A stretch of DNA of 64,000 bases from Kordia sp. TARA_039_SRF (GCA_006383075.2 SMNH02000004.1:248001-312000); one strand, 5' to 3'. Positions 1 through 8,652 are shown, counted from the stretch's first letter. Numbers and translations: made by a program. Notes: a model not told the origin generated them from the letters alone.

Positions 1-287
1 TTTTGTCAATTTGTCTGTTCATTTGTTTACACTGAGCTTGCCGAAGTGTTCTTCGTTATTTGTTTTTTGTCGATTTGTTGATTTGTCAAGTTGATTAGCT
101 TAACATTTATAAAATCTAATAGCAAAGCGGTCTAGATTCTAACAGCGAAGCGAGTCTAAAAGCGTCAGCGAGTCTAAAAACCACGTCTCAAATCGTACAA
201 TAAGCCTTCTTTACACGTTTTAAGTCGTGCAGCGGCGTTTGATGTTGCAAATTTGTATCCAACAAAACGAAACAAATTTTACGCATC
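1..287. other. AT-rich intergenic sequence at the window edge
   Basis: No convincing gene is visible. The stretch is low-complexity TTTGTT-rich DNA carrying one copy of a dispersed ~21 bp element (29-49). It continues into a short patch of repeated 'agcgaagcgagtctaaaa'-type sequence (about 120-180) that has a degenerate relative near 37570-37620. It probably contains the promoter of the DoxX gene, but I could not identify a clear TAnnTTTG element. Confidence 0.5.
29..49 (+). repeat. Dispersed 21-bp intergenic repeat, copy 1
   Basis: The core CACTGAGCTTGCCGAAGTG recurs inverted at 52042-52062 and, with one change, at 54618-54638. A degenerate relative lies near 11995-12010. The ends (ACACT/AGTGT) are complementary, so it is a weak imperfect palindrome. 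All copies sit between genes in TTGTT-rich DNA. Function is unknown. Confidence 0.6.
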
Positions 288-776
288 ATGAAAACGCTCA
301 AAAAGTATTTCCTAAAAATTACAACTCCCGTTACGCAAAAAGATTGGTTTGCCGATTTGATTTTTGCAAGCATCCGAATTATTGCAGGTGTGATTCTCGC
401 ATTAGACTTTGGTGCTAGCAAATTTGGAATGCCTTGGACAGAAGAAGGTCAACACCTCAACTTATTTGAAGTTTCCGCATGGTTTCCTGAAGATGTTGCC
501 AATTATGGCGGAATTTTCGCTGCATTCCCAGTATTCTTTGCGTGGATGGGCGCATTTAGCGAAGCCGTTGGCGGATTGCTACTCGCTATCGGATTTCAAA
601 CACGCATCGCTTCGTTCCTAATTATGTGTACCATGTTGGTCGCTATTTTTATGCAAAAATGGGGAGAAGGAACGTGGGCAATGCTTCCTGCCATGAGTTT
701 CTTGTGGATTGCTATTTACAATCTCTATTTAGGTTCTGGTCGTTTCGGAATTGATTATCTCATCAGTAAAAAATAA
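288..776 (+). CDS. DoxX family membrane protein
   Basis: A 162 aa integral membrane protein with about four hydrophobic segments: roughly residues 25-45, 75-95, 95-115 and 125-150. The N-terminal LIFASIRIIAGVILALDFGASKFG stretch (residues about 24-47) and the glycine-rich second segment (VGGLLLAIGFQTR) are typical of the DoxX/DoxD-like family. Such proteins are small quinone-linked or stress-associated membrane proteins whose exact role is usually undefined. It is followed after 43 bp by a lipoprotein gene on the same strand, so co-transcription is plausible. Specific substrate or partner cannot be read from the sequence. Confidence 0.8.
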   Translation: MKTLKKYFLKITTPVTQKDWFADLIFASIRIIAGVILALDFGASKFGMPWTEEGQHLNLFEVSAWFPEDVANYGGIFAAFPVFFAWMGAFSEAVGGLLLAIGFQTRIASFLIMCTMLVAIFMQKWGEGTWAMLPAMSFLWIAIYNLYLGSGRFGIDYLISKK

Positions 777-819
777 GCGCATAAACCATCATCCTTCAAT
801 CTTTTAAATCTCAAAAAAA

Positions 820-1206
820 ATGAAACAACTCAAAATCATAGTTGCAACGCTTGTACTGTTCAGTATTGCAAGTTGCGTACAGGAAACGCACGAAAAAAGC
901 ATCACTTTTAAAGTGGATATGAATGCTATTGATAATGCACAAAATGTTGGTATGAAAGGAAATTTCACAAATCCGTCATGGCAAAAAATGATTCCGCTTA
1001 CGGACGAAAACAACGACGGAATTTACGAAGTAACTATTCGCAGAAAAACAGCTTCAAATGCTATTCAATTCAAATTTGTCAATCAAAATGAGCACTATGA
1101 GTTGAGAGACCAACCGAATCGTTCACTAAAATTGGAATACAAACCGCAAACTATTACCTACGAAACGATTTTTGACGTAAAAGAAGCTACCATCACCACA
1201 AAATAA
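820..1206 (+). CDS. Lipoprotein with a carbohydrate-binding (CBM20/48-like) beta-sandwich
   Basis: A 128 aa secreted lipoprotein. The N-terminus is a short hydrophobic signal ending in the lipobox SIASC (Cys at residue 19). The mature part (ITFKVDMN, VGMKGNFTNPSW, DGIYEVTI, QFKFVN) resembles the starch/glycogen-binding immunoglobulin-like fold seen at the N-terminus of many Bacteroidota polysaccharide enzymes. Here it stands alone without a catalytic domain. It lies between the DoxX gene and a GIN-domain gene on the same strand. Binding of glucan is inferred from the fold only. Confidence 0.6.
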   Translation: MKQLKIIVATLVLFSIASCVQETHEKSITFKVDMNAIDNAQNVGMKGNFTNPSWQKMIPLTDENNDGIYEVTIRRKTASNAIQFKFVNQNEHYELRDQPNRSLKLEYKPQTITYETIFDVKEATITTK

Positions 1207-1230
1207 ATCAACAATTTAACACATACACAA

Positions 1231-2121
1231 ATGAAAAAGATACTGACTACCTTGCTCCTATTAGGAAACTTCGCTTTTGCGCAAGTAAACGGAAATAAAA
1301 ACATCATCACGCGTACGTTTGCGCTTGAAAATGTGGAACGAATTAATATTAATTTTTATGCGAAAGTCACGATTGACCTTTCTGCTGAAGAAGGCATGAC
1401 CATTACTACGGATGAAAATGTGATGAACCTTATCGCGAAAGACGTCGTAAATAACACACTGCATTTAGACCAAAAAGAATGGATTGAACCATCGCAAGCT
1501 ACTATTATAATTGGCGCACCAAATCTTCGTCATGTGCAAACGGGAACACACGATGTGACTAAAATTATCAATATTGATAACGATTACATGAAACTTACGG
1601 CGCCAGTCGGGACGATTATTTTAGAAGGAAAAACCACCGAATTCCGCTTGGGCGTTGAACTTGCCAACGTAGATGCTTCTAATTTGGTGGCTGAAAATGC
1701 TTTTATAAATATTTGGAGTTGGGGAAATGCCAAAGTCAATGTGACAAATACGCTGAATGCAGAAGTAAAAGATGGTGGAAAATTGGTATATGTAATTACT
1801 CCTAAAAAGATTCAAAAGAAAACGCGAAACAATGGGCAAATTGTCAGTTTAGAAACTTCAAAAACCCTTAAAAATCCAGAAGCTGAGTGGATTCATTTCA
1901 ATATCAAAAACAATAATTCCAATCGAAATAACTTTTTTGTTGTCGGTCCAAAAAAAGACGGTTCAAAATTTGGTTATGGCTTTCCCATGATGCCAAATGC
2001 TACAAGAAAAGAAAATTGGACTGTTGGCACTAAAGTATATAAAGTCAATCGTTTAGGTTTGCGGAAATTACTCATAACCATTACCAAAGAAGATGAAAAT
2101 ACCACGGTAAACTTGTTCTAA
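1231..2121 (+). CDS. Secreted GIN-domain (DUF2807-like) protein
   Basis: A 296 aa exported protein with a cleavable signal peptide (KKILTTLLLLGNFAFAQ, cleavage after about residue 17). The body is a run of short beta strands with the pattern seen in the DUF2807 'head GIN' family of Bacteroidota: an early F.KVTIDLS..EGMTITTD, then repeated INIWSWGNAKVNVTN-type strands, expected to fold as a parallel beta helix. Molecular function in the family is unknown. The last ~90 residues are more polar and not recognised. It starts 24 bp after the lipoprotein gene and may be its operon partner. Confidence 0.65.
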   Translation: MKKILTTLLLLGNFAFAQVNGNKNIITRTFALENVERININFYAKVTIDLSAEEGMTITTDENVMNLIAKDVVNNTLHLDQKEWIEPSQATIIIGAPNLRHVQTGTHDVTKIINIDNDYMKLTAPVGTIILEGKTTEFRLGVELANVDASNLVAENAFINIWSWGNAKVNVTNTLNAEVKDGGKLVYVITPKKIQKKTRNNGQIVSLETSKTLKNPEAEWIHFNIKNNNSNRNNFFVVGPKKDGSKFGYGFPMMPNATRKENWTVGTKVYKVNRLGLRKLLITITKEDENTTVNLF

Positions 2122-2304
2122 AATCATTCTTAAAATAAGCGAGCGATTGTGTTGTAAAAGAAATTTTAGTACACAATCTCTTACTTTTTTATAAAAGATT
2201 AAACCATTCTTTCTGTTTTCAGTCTAAAAATAACACACATGAAAACCCTAACCATTTTGCCTATTGCAGCAATACTACTTTTTAACTTCAAAACACCTTG
2301 CCTT

Positions 2305-3486
2305 ATGAGAAAGTACGTATTTCTATTTTCAATTTTACTTTGTGCTTGTGCTTCTGACGAAGAAGTATATACGGAAATCCCTGATGAAATTGTGGAAACG
2401 CCAACCATTCTTGACGACAATATTGTGAACGGAATTGACATGTCGGATTATTTTTCAATTAATTTTAGCGATTTGCCAAATTACAGCAGTCCCGATTATC
2501 CAATTCATTACATCAATACCGTTGGAAATAACAACGAACCTACTGATAATCAATCGACTGATACAGGCGCTGTTTTGGGGCGAATTTTATTTTTTGACAA
2601 ACAATTGAGCATCAACAATACGGTTTCATGCGCGAGTTGCCATCAGCAAGGAATTGCTTTTACAGATAATAATCAATTTAGTATTGGATTTGACGGTGTA
2701 AGTGTGACAAGCGCGCATTCCATGCGATTGCTAAATGCTCGTTTTTACGAAGGCGAATCGTTCTTTTGGGACAAACGCGCACTAACACTCGAAGACCAAA
2801 CTACTGAACCTATCATCAATAGTGTGGAAATGGGCTTTGACGACAGCAATGGCGGATTGGACGCACTCATTGACAAAATGAATACGATTGATTATTATCC
2901 TGCCTTATTTGAATTGGCGTTTGGTGACGGAACTATTACCGTAAATCGCATTCAACGTGCGTTGGCGCAATATATTCGTTGCATAGTTTCAACCGATAGT
3001 AGATTTGATCAAGCATTTGCACAAGTGTACAATCCGAATGCGCCTGGAAATGGTGTTGGACAAAATTTTCCGGGCTTTACAGCAGAAGAAAACTTAGGAA
3101 AGCAACTTTTTACCACCAATACTGGTAATATCAATTGCGCAACATGCCATGAATTGCCAAGTTTTTCATTGGCTGCCAACTCTAGAAGCAATGGTTTGGA
3201 TGCTGGAGAAACGATTATCTTTAAATCGCCTTCGTTAAAAAATATCGCCACTTCTGCACAGTTTATGCACGACGGAAGTTTGACAAGTTTGGAAGAAGTT
3301 GTAGAATTTTACGATTCGGGAATCCAAGATGGACCTGCGTTAGACAACCGTTTGCGCGACCAAAATGGTCCACGGCGTATGAATTTGACACAAGCAGAAA
3401 AAGATGCCTTAGTTGCCTTTTTACAAACTTTGACAGACGAAACTGTGGTGAGCGATTCTAAGTTTTCAAATCCGTTTATCAACTAA
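2305..3486 (+). CDS. Di-heme cytochrome c peroxidase (CcpA/MauG family) lipoprotein
   Basis: Periplasmic di-heme peroxidase, expected to reduce H2O2 with electrons from small cytochromes, or to act as a MauG-like oxidase. Two covalent heme sites are visible: CASCH at about residues 109-113 and CATCH at about 278-282. A distal Met ligand for the second heme lies in the FMHDGSL motif (about Met321). I chose ATG 2305 (393 aa) because it gives a compact lipoprotein signal (RKYVFLFSILLCAC, Cys about 15). The frame stays open to an earlier ATG at 2239, which would add 22 residues resembling a second, redundant signal peptide. That upstream piece could be a remnant. A hairpin terminator follows. Confidence 0.85.
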   Translation: MRKYVFLFSILLCACASDEEVYTEIPDEIVETPTILDDNIVNGIDMSDYFSINFSDLPNYSSPDYPIHYINTVGNNNEPTDNQSTDTGAVLGRILFFDKQLSINNTVSCASCHQQGIAFTDNNQFSIGFDGVSVTSAHSMRLLNARFYEGESFFWDKRALTLEDQTTEPIINSVEMGFDDSNGGLDALIDKMNTIDYYPALFELAFGDGTITVNRIQRALAQYIRCIVSTDSRFDQAFAQVYNPNAPGNGVGQNFPGFTAEENLGKQLFTTNTGNINCATCHELPSFSLAANSRSNGLDAGETIIFKSPSLKNIATSAQFMHDGSLTSLEEVVEFYDSGIQDGPALDNRLRDQNGPRRMNLTQAEKDALVAFLQTLTDETVVSDSKFSNPFIN

Positions 3487-3510
3487 ATTTTGTTAGCATA
3501 TATTTTTTGG

Positions 3511-3538
3511 AAAGCCTGTTTTCATTGACAGGCTTTTT
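3511..3538 (+). terminator. Rho-independent terminator after the cytochrome c peroxidase
   Basis: The stem AAAGCCTG (3511-3518) pairs with CAGGCTTT (3529-3536) around a 10-nt loop and runs into a T-rich tail. The tail merges with a TATATTTG promoter-like box at 3538-3545, which is 19 bp before the next start codon. Confidence 0.8.
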
Positions 3539-3545
3539 ATATTTG
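3538..3545 (+). promoter_or_regulatory. Candidate -7 promoter element (TATATTTG)
   Basis: Exact match to the Bacteroidota -7 consensus TAnnTTTG, 19 bp upstream of the ATP-grasp start at 3565. I see no well-placed -33 TTG. It directly follows the terminator stem, so one gene ends where the next begins. Confidence 0.45.
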
Positions 3546-3564
3546 TGCGCTTACTTTTTTTTAT

Positions 3565-4464
3565 ATGAAACCTATTGACGTCGTTATTCTAACTGAGCAT
3601 CGTTATGTAAATCCTATAGAGCGCAACGATTATATTGACAATGTATTATTAGAGGACAGATTAGTCCAAGAAGCATTGGAAAACGAAGGATTAACCGTGA
3701 AACGACTTTCGTGGGATGATACCAATTTTGATTGGAGCACCACTAAATACGCGCTATTTAGAACTACGTGGGATTATTTTGATCGTTTTGACGAATTTTC
3801 TCGATGGCTGGAAACGGTAAGTAAACAAACCATATTATTGAATTCTGCCAACATAATTCATTGGAATATTGACAAACATTATTTGCACGATTTAAAGAAG
3901 CAACATATTGCTATCGTTCCTACATACTTTATTGAAAAAGGCGATTCGCGCACGATTTCTGAAATTCATGAAGAATTGGGTTGGACAGAAACGGTCATAA
4001 AACCTTGTATTTCTGGTGCGGCGCGACATGCATATAAATTGCATCCTGAGAATATTCTTCAACATGAAGCCATTTTTAAAGATTTAATTGCGGAAGAAGC
4101 CATGATGTTGCAACCATTTATGCATCAAGTAGTAACGAAAGGTGAAGTTTCTCTGATGATTATCAACGGAACGTACACACACGCGATTTTAAAACAAGCT
4201 AAAAAAGGCGATTTCAGAGTCCAAGATGATTTCGGCGGAAGCGTTCATGAATACACTCCATCAAAAGAAGAAATTAACTTTGCGGAGAATGCTGTAAAAG
4301 CCTGTATTGAATTTCCAATCTACGCGCGCGTGGATATCATTTGGGACGATAACAACCAACTCGCCATTTCCGAATTAGAATTGATAGAGCCTGAATTGTG
4401 GTTTCGTTTTAACAATGACGCTGCAACTCAATTAGCGAAAGGGATTAAACAGTTATTTAGCTAA
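3565..4464 (+). CDS. ATP-grasp domain protein (RimK/DcsG-like)
   Basis: A 299 aa cytosolic protein without a signal peptide. The N-terminal ~100 residues form the pre-ATP-grasp part (DVVILTEHRY, FRTTWDYF). The ATP-grasp core follows, with TVIKPCISGAARHAYKL (about residues 142-158), the adenine-binding MLQPFMHQVVTKGEVSLMI segment and the metal-binding ARVDIIWDD ... ISELELIEPELWFR near the C-terminus. The family ligates a carboxylate to an amine or thiol via an acyl phosphate. Similar orphan enzymes are common in Bacteroidota and have no assigned substrate. It is monocistronic, between a terminator and a convergent gene only 4 bp away. Confidence 0.75.
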   Translation: MKPIDVVILTEHRYVNPIERNDYIDNVLLEDRLVQEALENEGLTVKRLSWDDTNFDWSTTKYALFRTTWDYFDRFDEFSRWLETVSKQTILLNSANIIHWNIDKHYLHDLKKQHIAIVPTYFIEKGDSRTISEIHEELGWTETVIKPCISGAARHAYKLHPENILQHEAIFKDLIAEEAMMLQPFMHQVVTKGEVSLMIINGTYTHAILKQAKKGDFRVQDDFGGSVHEYTPSKEEINFAENAVKACIEFPIYARVDIIWDDNNQLAISELELIEPELWFRFNNDAATQLAKGIKQLFS

Positions 4465-4468
4465 AAAG

Positions 4469-5113
4469 TTACTGCAAAACCATAGTAGCGCGTTGCAATA
4501 CCATTTTTCGCTCTTTTAGATTGTTTTCAATCCATTCGGTGTTGAGTTCCATCTTTTCAAAGTCTTTCCAAATGCGCTTGTCGTCAGCACAACTATACTT
4601 ACTGCACACTTTCGGACGATTATCATACACAGAACAACATCCTTTTTGTTCATCTAAATGTGTGCAAAATCCACTTTTCTTATGTCGGATGTGATACGGT
4701 TGTCCTAAATCCCATTTTACATTTCCTGCTTCTACTTCATCAGCAGAAAGTGGAAATGTTAATTTACAGCAAATCGCATTACAAATAGACATGCGTTCTT
4801 CACAATTGACAGGCGTAAACACGGTATCTTTTTCACTGTCCATTCGCAACTGAACCCCAGCATGTGCAATTTCGCCTTTTTCAGCCATTTCTTTACGAAT
4901 GTTAGCTGTAGCCGATTTAATTTCTTCTTCGTTAACACTACCCTTTTCAATCAACACATCAATCAAACCAAATACAAAAGATTCGACTTCGTTAATCCGA
5001 TTTGCCTGATTTCCGATAGAAGTATGTGTAAACAAATTACCACGCAACATTTGGTCTTCCAGTACATGTAAACGTGCATTTTCAATATCTATAATATCTT
5101 TATTTGTTTCCAT
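4469..5113 (-). CDS. YkgJ-type cysteine-cluster protein
   Basis: A 214 aa cytosolic protein with the YkgJ (CxxxCxxCC) metal-binding pattern. It contains CEERMSICNAICCKLTFPLS at about residues 104-123, then GFCTHLDEQKGCCSVYDNRP and KVCSKYSCADD in the second half. Eight or more cysteines probably bind zinc or an Fe-S cluster. Activity in the family is not established. Its start overlaps the end of the upstream 150 aa lipoprotein gene by 14 bp, so it is translationally coupled to the DUF4157 gene cluster, though it may simply be a conserved neighbour. Confidence 0.75.
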   Translation of the reverse strand: METNKDIIDIENARLHVLEDQMLRGNLFTHTSIGNQANRINEVESFVFGLIDVLIEKGSVNEEEIKSATANIRKEMAEKGEIAHAGVQLRMDSEKDTVFTPVNCEERMSICNAICCKLTFPLSADEVEAGNVKWDLGQPYHIRHKKSGFCTHLDEQKGCCSVYDNRPKVCSKYSCADDKRIWKDFEKMELNTEWIENNLKERKMVLQRATMVLQ

Positions 5114-5552
5114 TTTTAGAATTTTCTGTTAACCAATCTTTCCATTTTTGAATTGACGCCAAACGTTCTTCTTCAGAAGCTTCAGCATTATAATTACCAT
5201 TCGCTTCCCACAATGCTAAAAACTGCTGTTCACCATCAGCATCTTTTGGATATCCTTGTCCGGCTTTCCAACCAAATCTTCTCGAAATGACGCCTTCCAC
5301 TACTCGCTGCGCACGGTAACGTTCCCAAATATTGTCACTATTTAATAAAGGAAGTACTGCTTTTATTGCCTCATTTACATAATTCACCAATTCATGAACG
5401 GCCGGTGTGTAATCCGGATGCAGTTTATCAGGAGCTGTATTGATTTCCTCAATTAAAGACCGTACTGTATTGGAATGATTGTCATTATTTCTTTTTTCTG
5501 AGTTCATACAAGAAATTACTATTAACATTAATACCACATAAAACTTTCTCAT
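5100..5552 (-). CDS. Small lipoprotein downstream of a DUF4157 protein
   Basis: A 150 aa protein, not recognised as a named family. Residues 1-15 form a lipoprotein signal ending at the lipobox VISC (Cys15), so the mature protein should be membrane-anchored outside the cytoplasm. The rest is mostly helical and acidic, with an NDNHSNTVRSLIEEINTAP linker, a central helical stretch and a C-terminal W-rich helix (IQKWKDWLTENSKN). It starts only 6 bp after the stop of the 410 aa DUF4157 protein. That position is typical of an immunity or accessory partner, which is inference from gene order. Confidence 0.6.
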   Translation of the reverse strand: MRKFYVVLMLIVISCMNSEKRNNDNHSNTVRSLIEEINTAPDKLHPDYTPAVHELVNYVNEAIKAVLPLLNSDNIWERYRAQRVVEGVISRRFGWKAGQGYPKDADGEQQFLALWEANGNYNAEASEEERLASIQKWKDWLTENSKNGNK

Positions 5553-5558
5553 AGCATT

Positions 5559-6791
5559 TTAGGTAGGTGCGCCCGGAGTTCCAGGATTTTTGTAGAAATT
5601 ATTGAAATTCTCTAAAGCCTTATCAAAAGTTTGACCTCTATATTCTCTAAAGCGCTTATATTCTCCTTTGATTTTTGCTATTCCCTTATCATGATATATT
5701 TCAAATCCCCATAAAGCAGTTCCATAATAGCGACCGGTATCAGCAGCTTTAGCTGAGGTAACAAATAAGAATCTTCCCGGAGCAGAGTCTCCCGGAGCAT
5801 CTGCCAAACTTGCATGTTGAATATCTGTGGCACTCTTATTATGTCCATCTTGACTCAAGGTAGCATTTGGTGCATGATCTCTATAATACGGAGAGACTGC
5901 TGCATCCGTTTTATTGGTTCTCGGTGTGGATGAGGCTGCAAAATGATCTACAAAGAAACCGCCAGCAATATTATTAGCACGATCAGAAGTTGTCATTATT
6001 TTATTTCTGTTAGCTTCTCCTCCGGTCCATTTGTAATCTTTCTCAGTTGAACCCGAAGTATCCGTAGTTCTCACTATTTGAATCAAACGAATATTATTAG
6101 ATCGTGGAGAATGCTTATCAGGTGTAAATTTGATAGTACCTCTTTCAGTGGCGCGTCCTCCGGCTACAGTGGCATCATTTTTAGTAAAATCAATTTCCCA
6201 TTCTCCAAAACCTAATTTTCCAGTTCCTTTAATGTCTCGCTGAATCACATTAGACATCATCTGAGAGGTTCGCATCGAACTCCGCATTCCCAATCCCGCC
6301 GAACGATATTTTGAAATCGCTTCACCCCGCACCGCTTTTTTACCAAAAGTATCTGCTTCACTCTCCAAACTCTTGTCATCATTGACCATTACGCCTTTTT
6401 TGAGCATTTTGGTAGGCTTTACAACGCCTGCGCGTTGTTGTGCGATATGTGTAAATTCATGACCTATTAAGTTTTGTCCACCCGCAGAATTCGGATTGAA
6501 TTCACCTGGCGCAAAGTGCACTTGCTCGTTTTGCGTAAAGGCACGCGCGTTCATTTGCACTGCTTTTTGAGAGTTGGTGTGAATGCCTACATTAGAAAAA
6601 TCGTGCCCAAAAGAACTTTCCATATTGGATTGTAAATTGCTAGGCAAACTTTTATGTTGCTTTCCAGAAGTTGACGGTGGCGAAAATTTAGTCGTATCAC
6701 CCACAGGTTTTACAAAAGAACCTCCTTCTTTTTTTTGAATGATATTCTTTGTGCCTTTATCGTGTTGTTTTGGTTGTTTCTCTGATTTCAT
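5559..6791 (-). CDS. DUF4157 (eCIS-core) protein with an unrecognised C-terminal domain
   Basis: A 410 aa soluble protein with no signal peptide. Residues about 50-165 are the DUF4157 domain: SLPSNLQSNMESSFG, NVGIHTNSQKAVQMNARAF, VHFAPGEFNPNS, the metalloprotease-like HEFTH at 111-115 and a downstream SLESEAD acidic motif. DUF4157 marks cargo of extracellular contractile injection systems and related polymorphic toxins. Residues ~190-410 are a separate domain (GKLGFGEWEIDF ... FVDHFAASSTPRTNKTDAAVSPYYRDH) that I cannot place. It is flanked by small genes on both sides and is a close N-terminal paralogue of the protein at 7212-8501. The C-terminal function is unknown. Confidence 0.75.
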   Translation of the reverse strand: MKSEKQPKQHDKGTKNIIQKKEGGSFVKPVGDTTKFSPPSTSGKQHKSLPSNLQSNMESSFGHDFSNVGIHTNSQKAVQMNARAFTQNEQVHFAPGEFNPNSAGGQNLIGHEFTHIAQQRAGVVKPTKMLKKGVMVNDDKSLESEADTFGKKAVRGEAISKYRSAGLGMRSSMRTSQMMSNVIQRDIKGTGKLGFGEWEIDFTKNDATVAGGRATERGTIKFTPDKHSPRSNNIRLIQIVRTTDTSGSTEKDYKWTGGEANRNKIMTTSDRANNIAGGFFVDHFAASSTPRTNKTDAAVSPYYRDHAPNATLSQDGHNKSATDIQHASLADAPGDSAPGRFLFVTSAKAADTGRYYGTALWGFEIYHDKGIAKIKGEYKRFREYRGQTFDKALENFNNFYKNPGTPGAPT

Positions 6792-6814
6792 TTTTTAATG
6801 TATTTTTTGAATAA

Positions 6815-7159
6815 TTATTCCAAAATTTTAGTGACCAGTGTACACCAAGTATCTTTTCGTTGTTGAATGTCTTCTTTGCTATCAATTCGAGAGGCATACG
6901 CCGAAATATCTAGTTGATTTTTTTCATCTACGGAAACTGTAAACGTTGGAACTTCATGTGCTTTATCAATTACAATTACTTGTGTATGTTGTTCATTTTC
7001 AATAGTTGCTACTAGAAAATTATCTACCACCAAAGCAGTTGCCTTTGTTCCTTTTTGAATGACAATTTTAGCATCTAAAAACATTTTTTTTCCGTTATCT
7101 TTTACAAACATCACTACTTGCGAAAGTATAGCGGGTTCAAAACAATTGATTGTTTCCAT
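6815..7159 (-). CDS. Small protein between two DUF4157 genes
   Basis: A 114 aa protein without a signal peptide or membrane segment, predicted to be mainly beta (VVMFVKDNGKKMFLDAKIVIQ, TALVVDNFLVATIEN, TQVIVIDKAHEVPTFTVSVD). I do not recognise the family. It begins 52 bp after the stop of the upstream 429 aa DUF4157 protein and ends 23 bp before the start of the 410 aa one. Position suggests a cognate immunity protein, adaptor or chaperone for one of the two neighbours, but no motif supports any one of these. Confidence 0.55.
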   Translation of the reverse strand: METINCFEPAILSQVVMFVKDNGKKMFLDAKIVIQKGTKATALVVDNFLVATIENEQHTQVIVIDKAHEVPTFTVSVDEKNQLDISAYASRIDSKEDIQQRKDTWCTLVTKILE

Positions 7160-7211
7160 TTTTTATAATTATGATTTACACAACGAACAATATACTATTA
7201 ATTTAAACATA

Positions 7212-8501
7212 CTACCACGGCGGTCTTGTAAACTGAATATCGCCTGAAAGTGCCGTAATAGAAATTCGTTGAACAGATTTTATATTATTCGGCGAATGCC
7301 ACAAACTTATTACTTCATCATTACCCACATATACCGCAACATGATCTGGCATAACATTTCCCGTTGGTGTGTAAAAAATCAAATCGCCTTCACTTGGAAC
7401 AGGATTTCCATTCCCCGTTGATGTCAATATTGGCAACCCTGAATTCCATCCTAAAGCTGCCCAGATTTCTGGTGTTGGATTCGCCAAACCAGACGATGTT
7501 GCCCATGAAATAAGTCCCGTTCTATCATAAAAATCATAAATCCAATCTGCATTAATCTGTCCAGCTAAATACGCAGCATACATGATACTTTCCCAGCAAT
7601 TCATGGAATCGGAAGTAGGCAATTCTCCTGTGCCACGTCCAACCACAAAGTACTGATAAAAATCAGATTGTATTGGATTCTTCCATTTTTGAGAACCAAC
7701 CATCAATTCAGACATGATTCTTGCCACAGATTCTACAGGAAAACTAGAACGTATCAAAGTCATCACGGCAACATCTCCTAAAACAGCTTGTCGCTCAGCC
7801 ACAGGCGCATTTCGAATGGTATCAATAACACCTTCAAAATGAATTGGCCCAGTTACTGACAAAGAATTGGTAATATCTGTTGCCAACGTATATTGCACTA
7901 TTCCTGTCTGTTTCTTTTGTACAGGAGAAAGTGCTGATGTTAGTTGTTTAGTCAAATTCCCTTCTGAATCAGACATTTCTTGAGCGCTCACTTTTGATGA
8001 TTGTGCGCTTGCACCTCTATATTTTGAAATAGTTTCACCTTGCGCAGCTTTTTTCCCTAAAGTATCAGCCTCACTTTCCAAACTTTTATTATCATTCACA
8101 GCGACTCCTTTTTGCAAAACTTTTGTCGGTTTTACAACTCCTGCACGCTGTTGTGCTACATGCGTTAATTCATGACCAATTAAATTCTTTCCTTTTGTTG
8201 AGTTTGGATTAAATTCTCCTGGTGCAAAATGTACTTGTTCATCCTGTGTATAAGCACGGGCGTTCATTTGAACGGCTTTTTGCGAATTGGTATGAATCGA
8301 TACTTTCGAAAAATCTTGCCCAAAAGAAGTTTCCATCGTTGTTTGTAAATTACTCGGCAAACTATTTCCATTACGAGAAACCGTTTTGGGTGGCGTAAAA
8401 GTATCTTCAGAAGCTTTCGGTTTTACAAACGAACTAGCTTCTTTTCGTTGAATAATTTGCGTTGTTGTTTCCGTTGATTCAGATGGCTTTTTCGCTTTCA
8501 T
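7212..8501 (-). CDS. DUF4157 (eCIS-core) protein with NlpC/P60-like C-terminal domain
   Basis: A 429 aa soluble protein. The N-terminal ~165 residues closely match the neighbouring paralogue: SLPSNLQTTMETSFG, the VQMNARAYTQDEQVHFAPGE stretch, HELTH at 110-114 and SLESEAD at 140-146. After a linker, residues ~290-429 show a cysteine-peptidase-like layout: MNCWESIMYAAYLAG with Cys302, EGDLIFYTPTG at 371-381, DHVAVYVGNDEV with His387, and a late WHS. This is the order of catalytic Cys, the GDLIFY turn and His-containing strand in NlpC/P60 and related amidases. A cell-wall peptide or protein-amide substrate is plausible. It is first of the minus-strand cluster, divergent from the HNH-ATPase gene. 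Confidence 0.75.
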   Translation of the reverse strand: MKAKKPSESTETTTQIIQRKEASSFVKPKASEDTFTPPKTVSRNGNSLPSNLQTTMETSFGQDFSKVSIHTNSQKAVQMNARAYTQDEQVHFAPGEFNPNSTKGKNLIGHELTHVAQQRAGVVKPTKVLQKGVAVNDNKSLESEADTLGKKAAQGETISKYRGASAQSSKVSAQEMSDSEGNLTKQLTSALSPVQKKQTGIVQYTLATDITNSLSVTGPIHFEGVIDTIRNAPVAERQAVLGDVAVMTLIRSSFPVESVARIMSELMVGSQKWKNPIQSDFYQYFVVGRGTGELPTSDSMNCWESIMYAAYLAGQINADWIYDFYDRTGLISWATSSGLANPTPEIWAALGWNSGLPILTSTGNGNPVPSEGDLIFYTPTGNVMPDHVAVYVGNDEVISLWHSPNNIKSVQRISITALSGDIQFTRPPW

Positions 8502-8652
8502 GCATATATCACTTATAACAGTTACAATGTATTTAATACCTAAAAAACAGCATAGGGGAAAAACACTGTATTTTCTGTCTTTTCTTTATTTTTCATGAAA
8601 TATTCACGTACTTTAGATTGGAAAACATCCAAAACTCAAAAATCGATGCGTC

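Noticed and set aside
2239-2304. N-terminal extension of the cytochrome c peroxidase
   Set aside because: It would put a second hydrophobic signal before the lipoprotein signal; kept as an alternative start or remnant.
4469-8501. A complete contractile injection system around the DUF4157 genes
   Set aside because: No sheath, tube, baseplate or AAA ATPase gene of such a system is present; only the cargo-type proteins are here.
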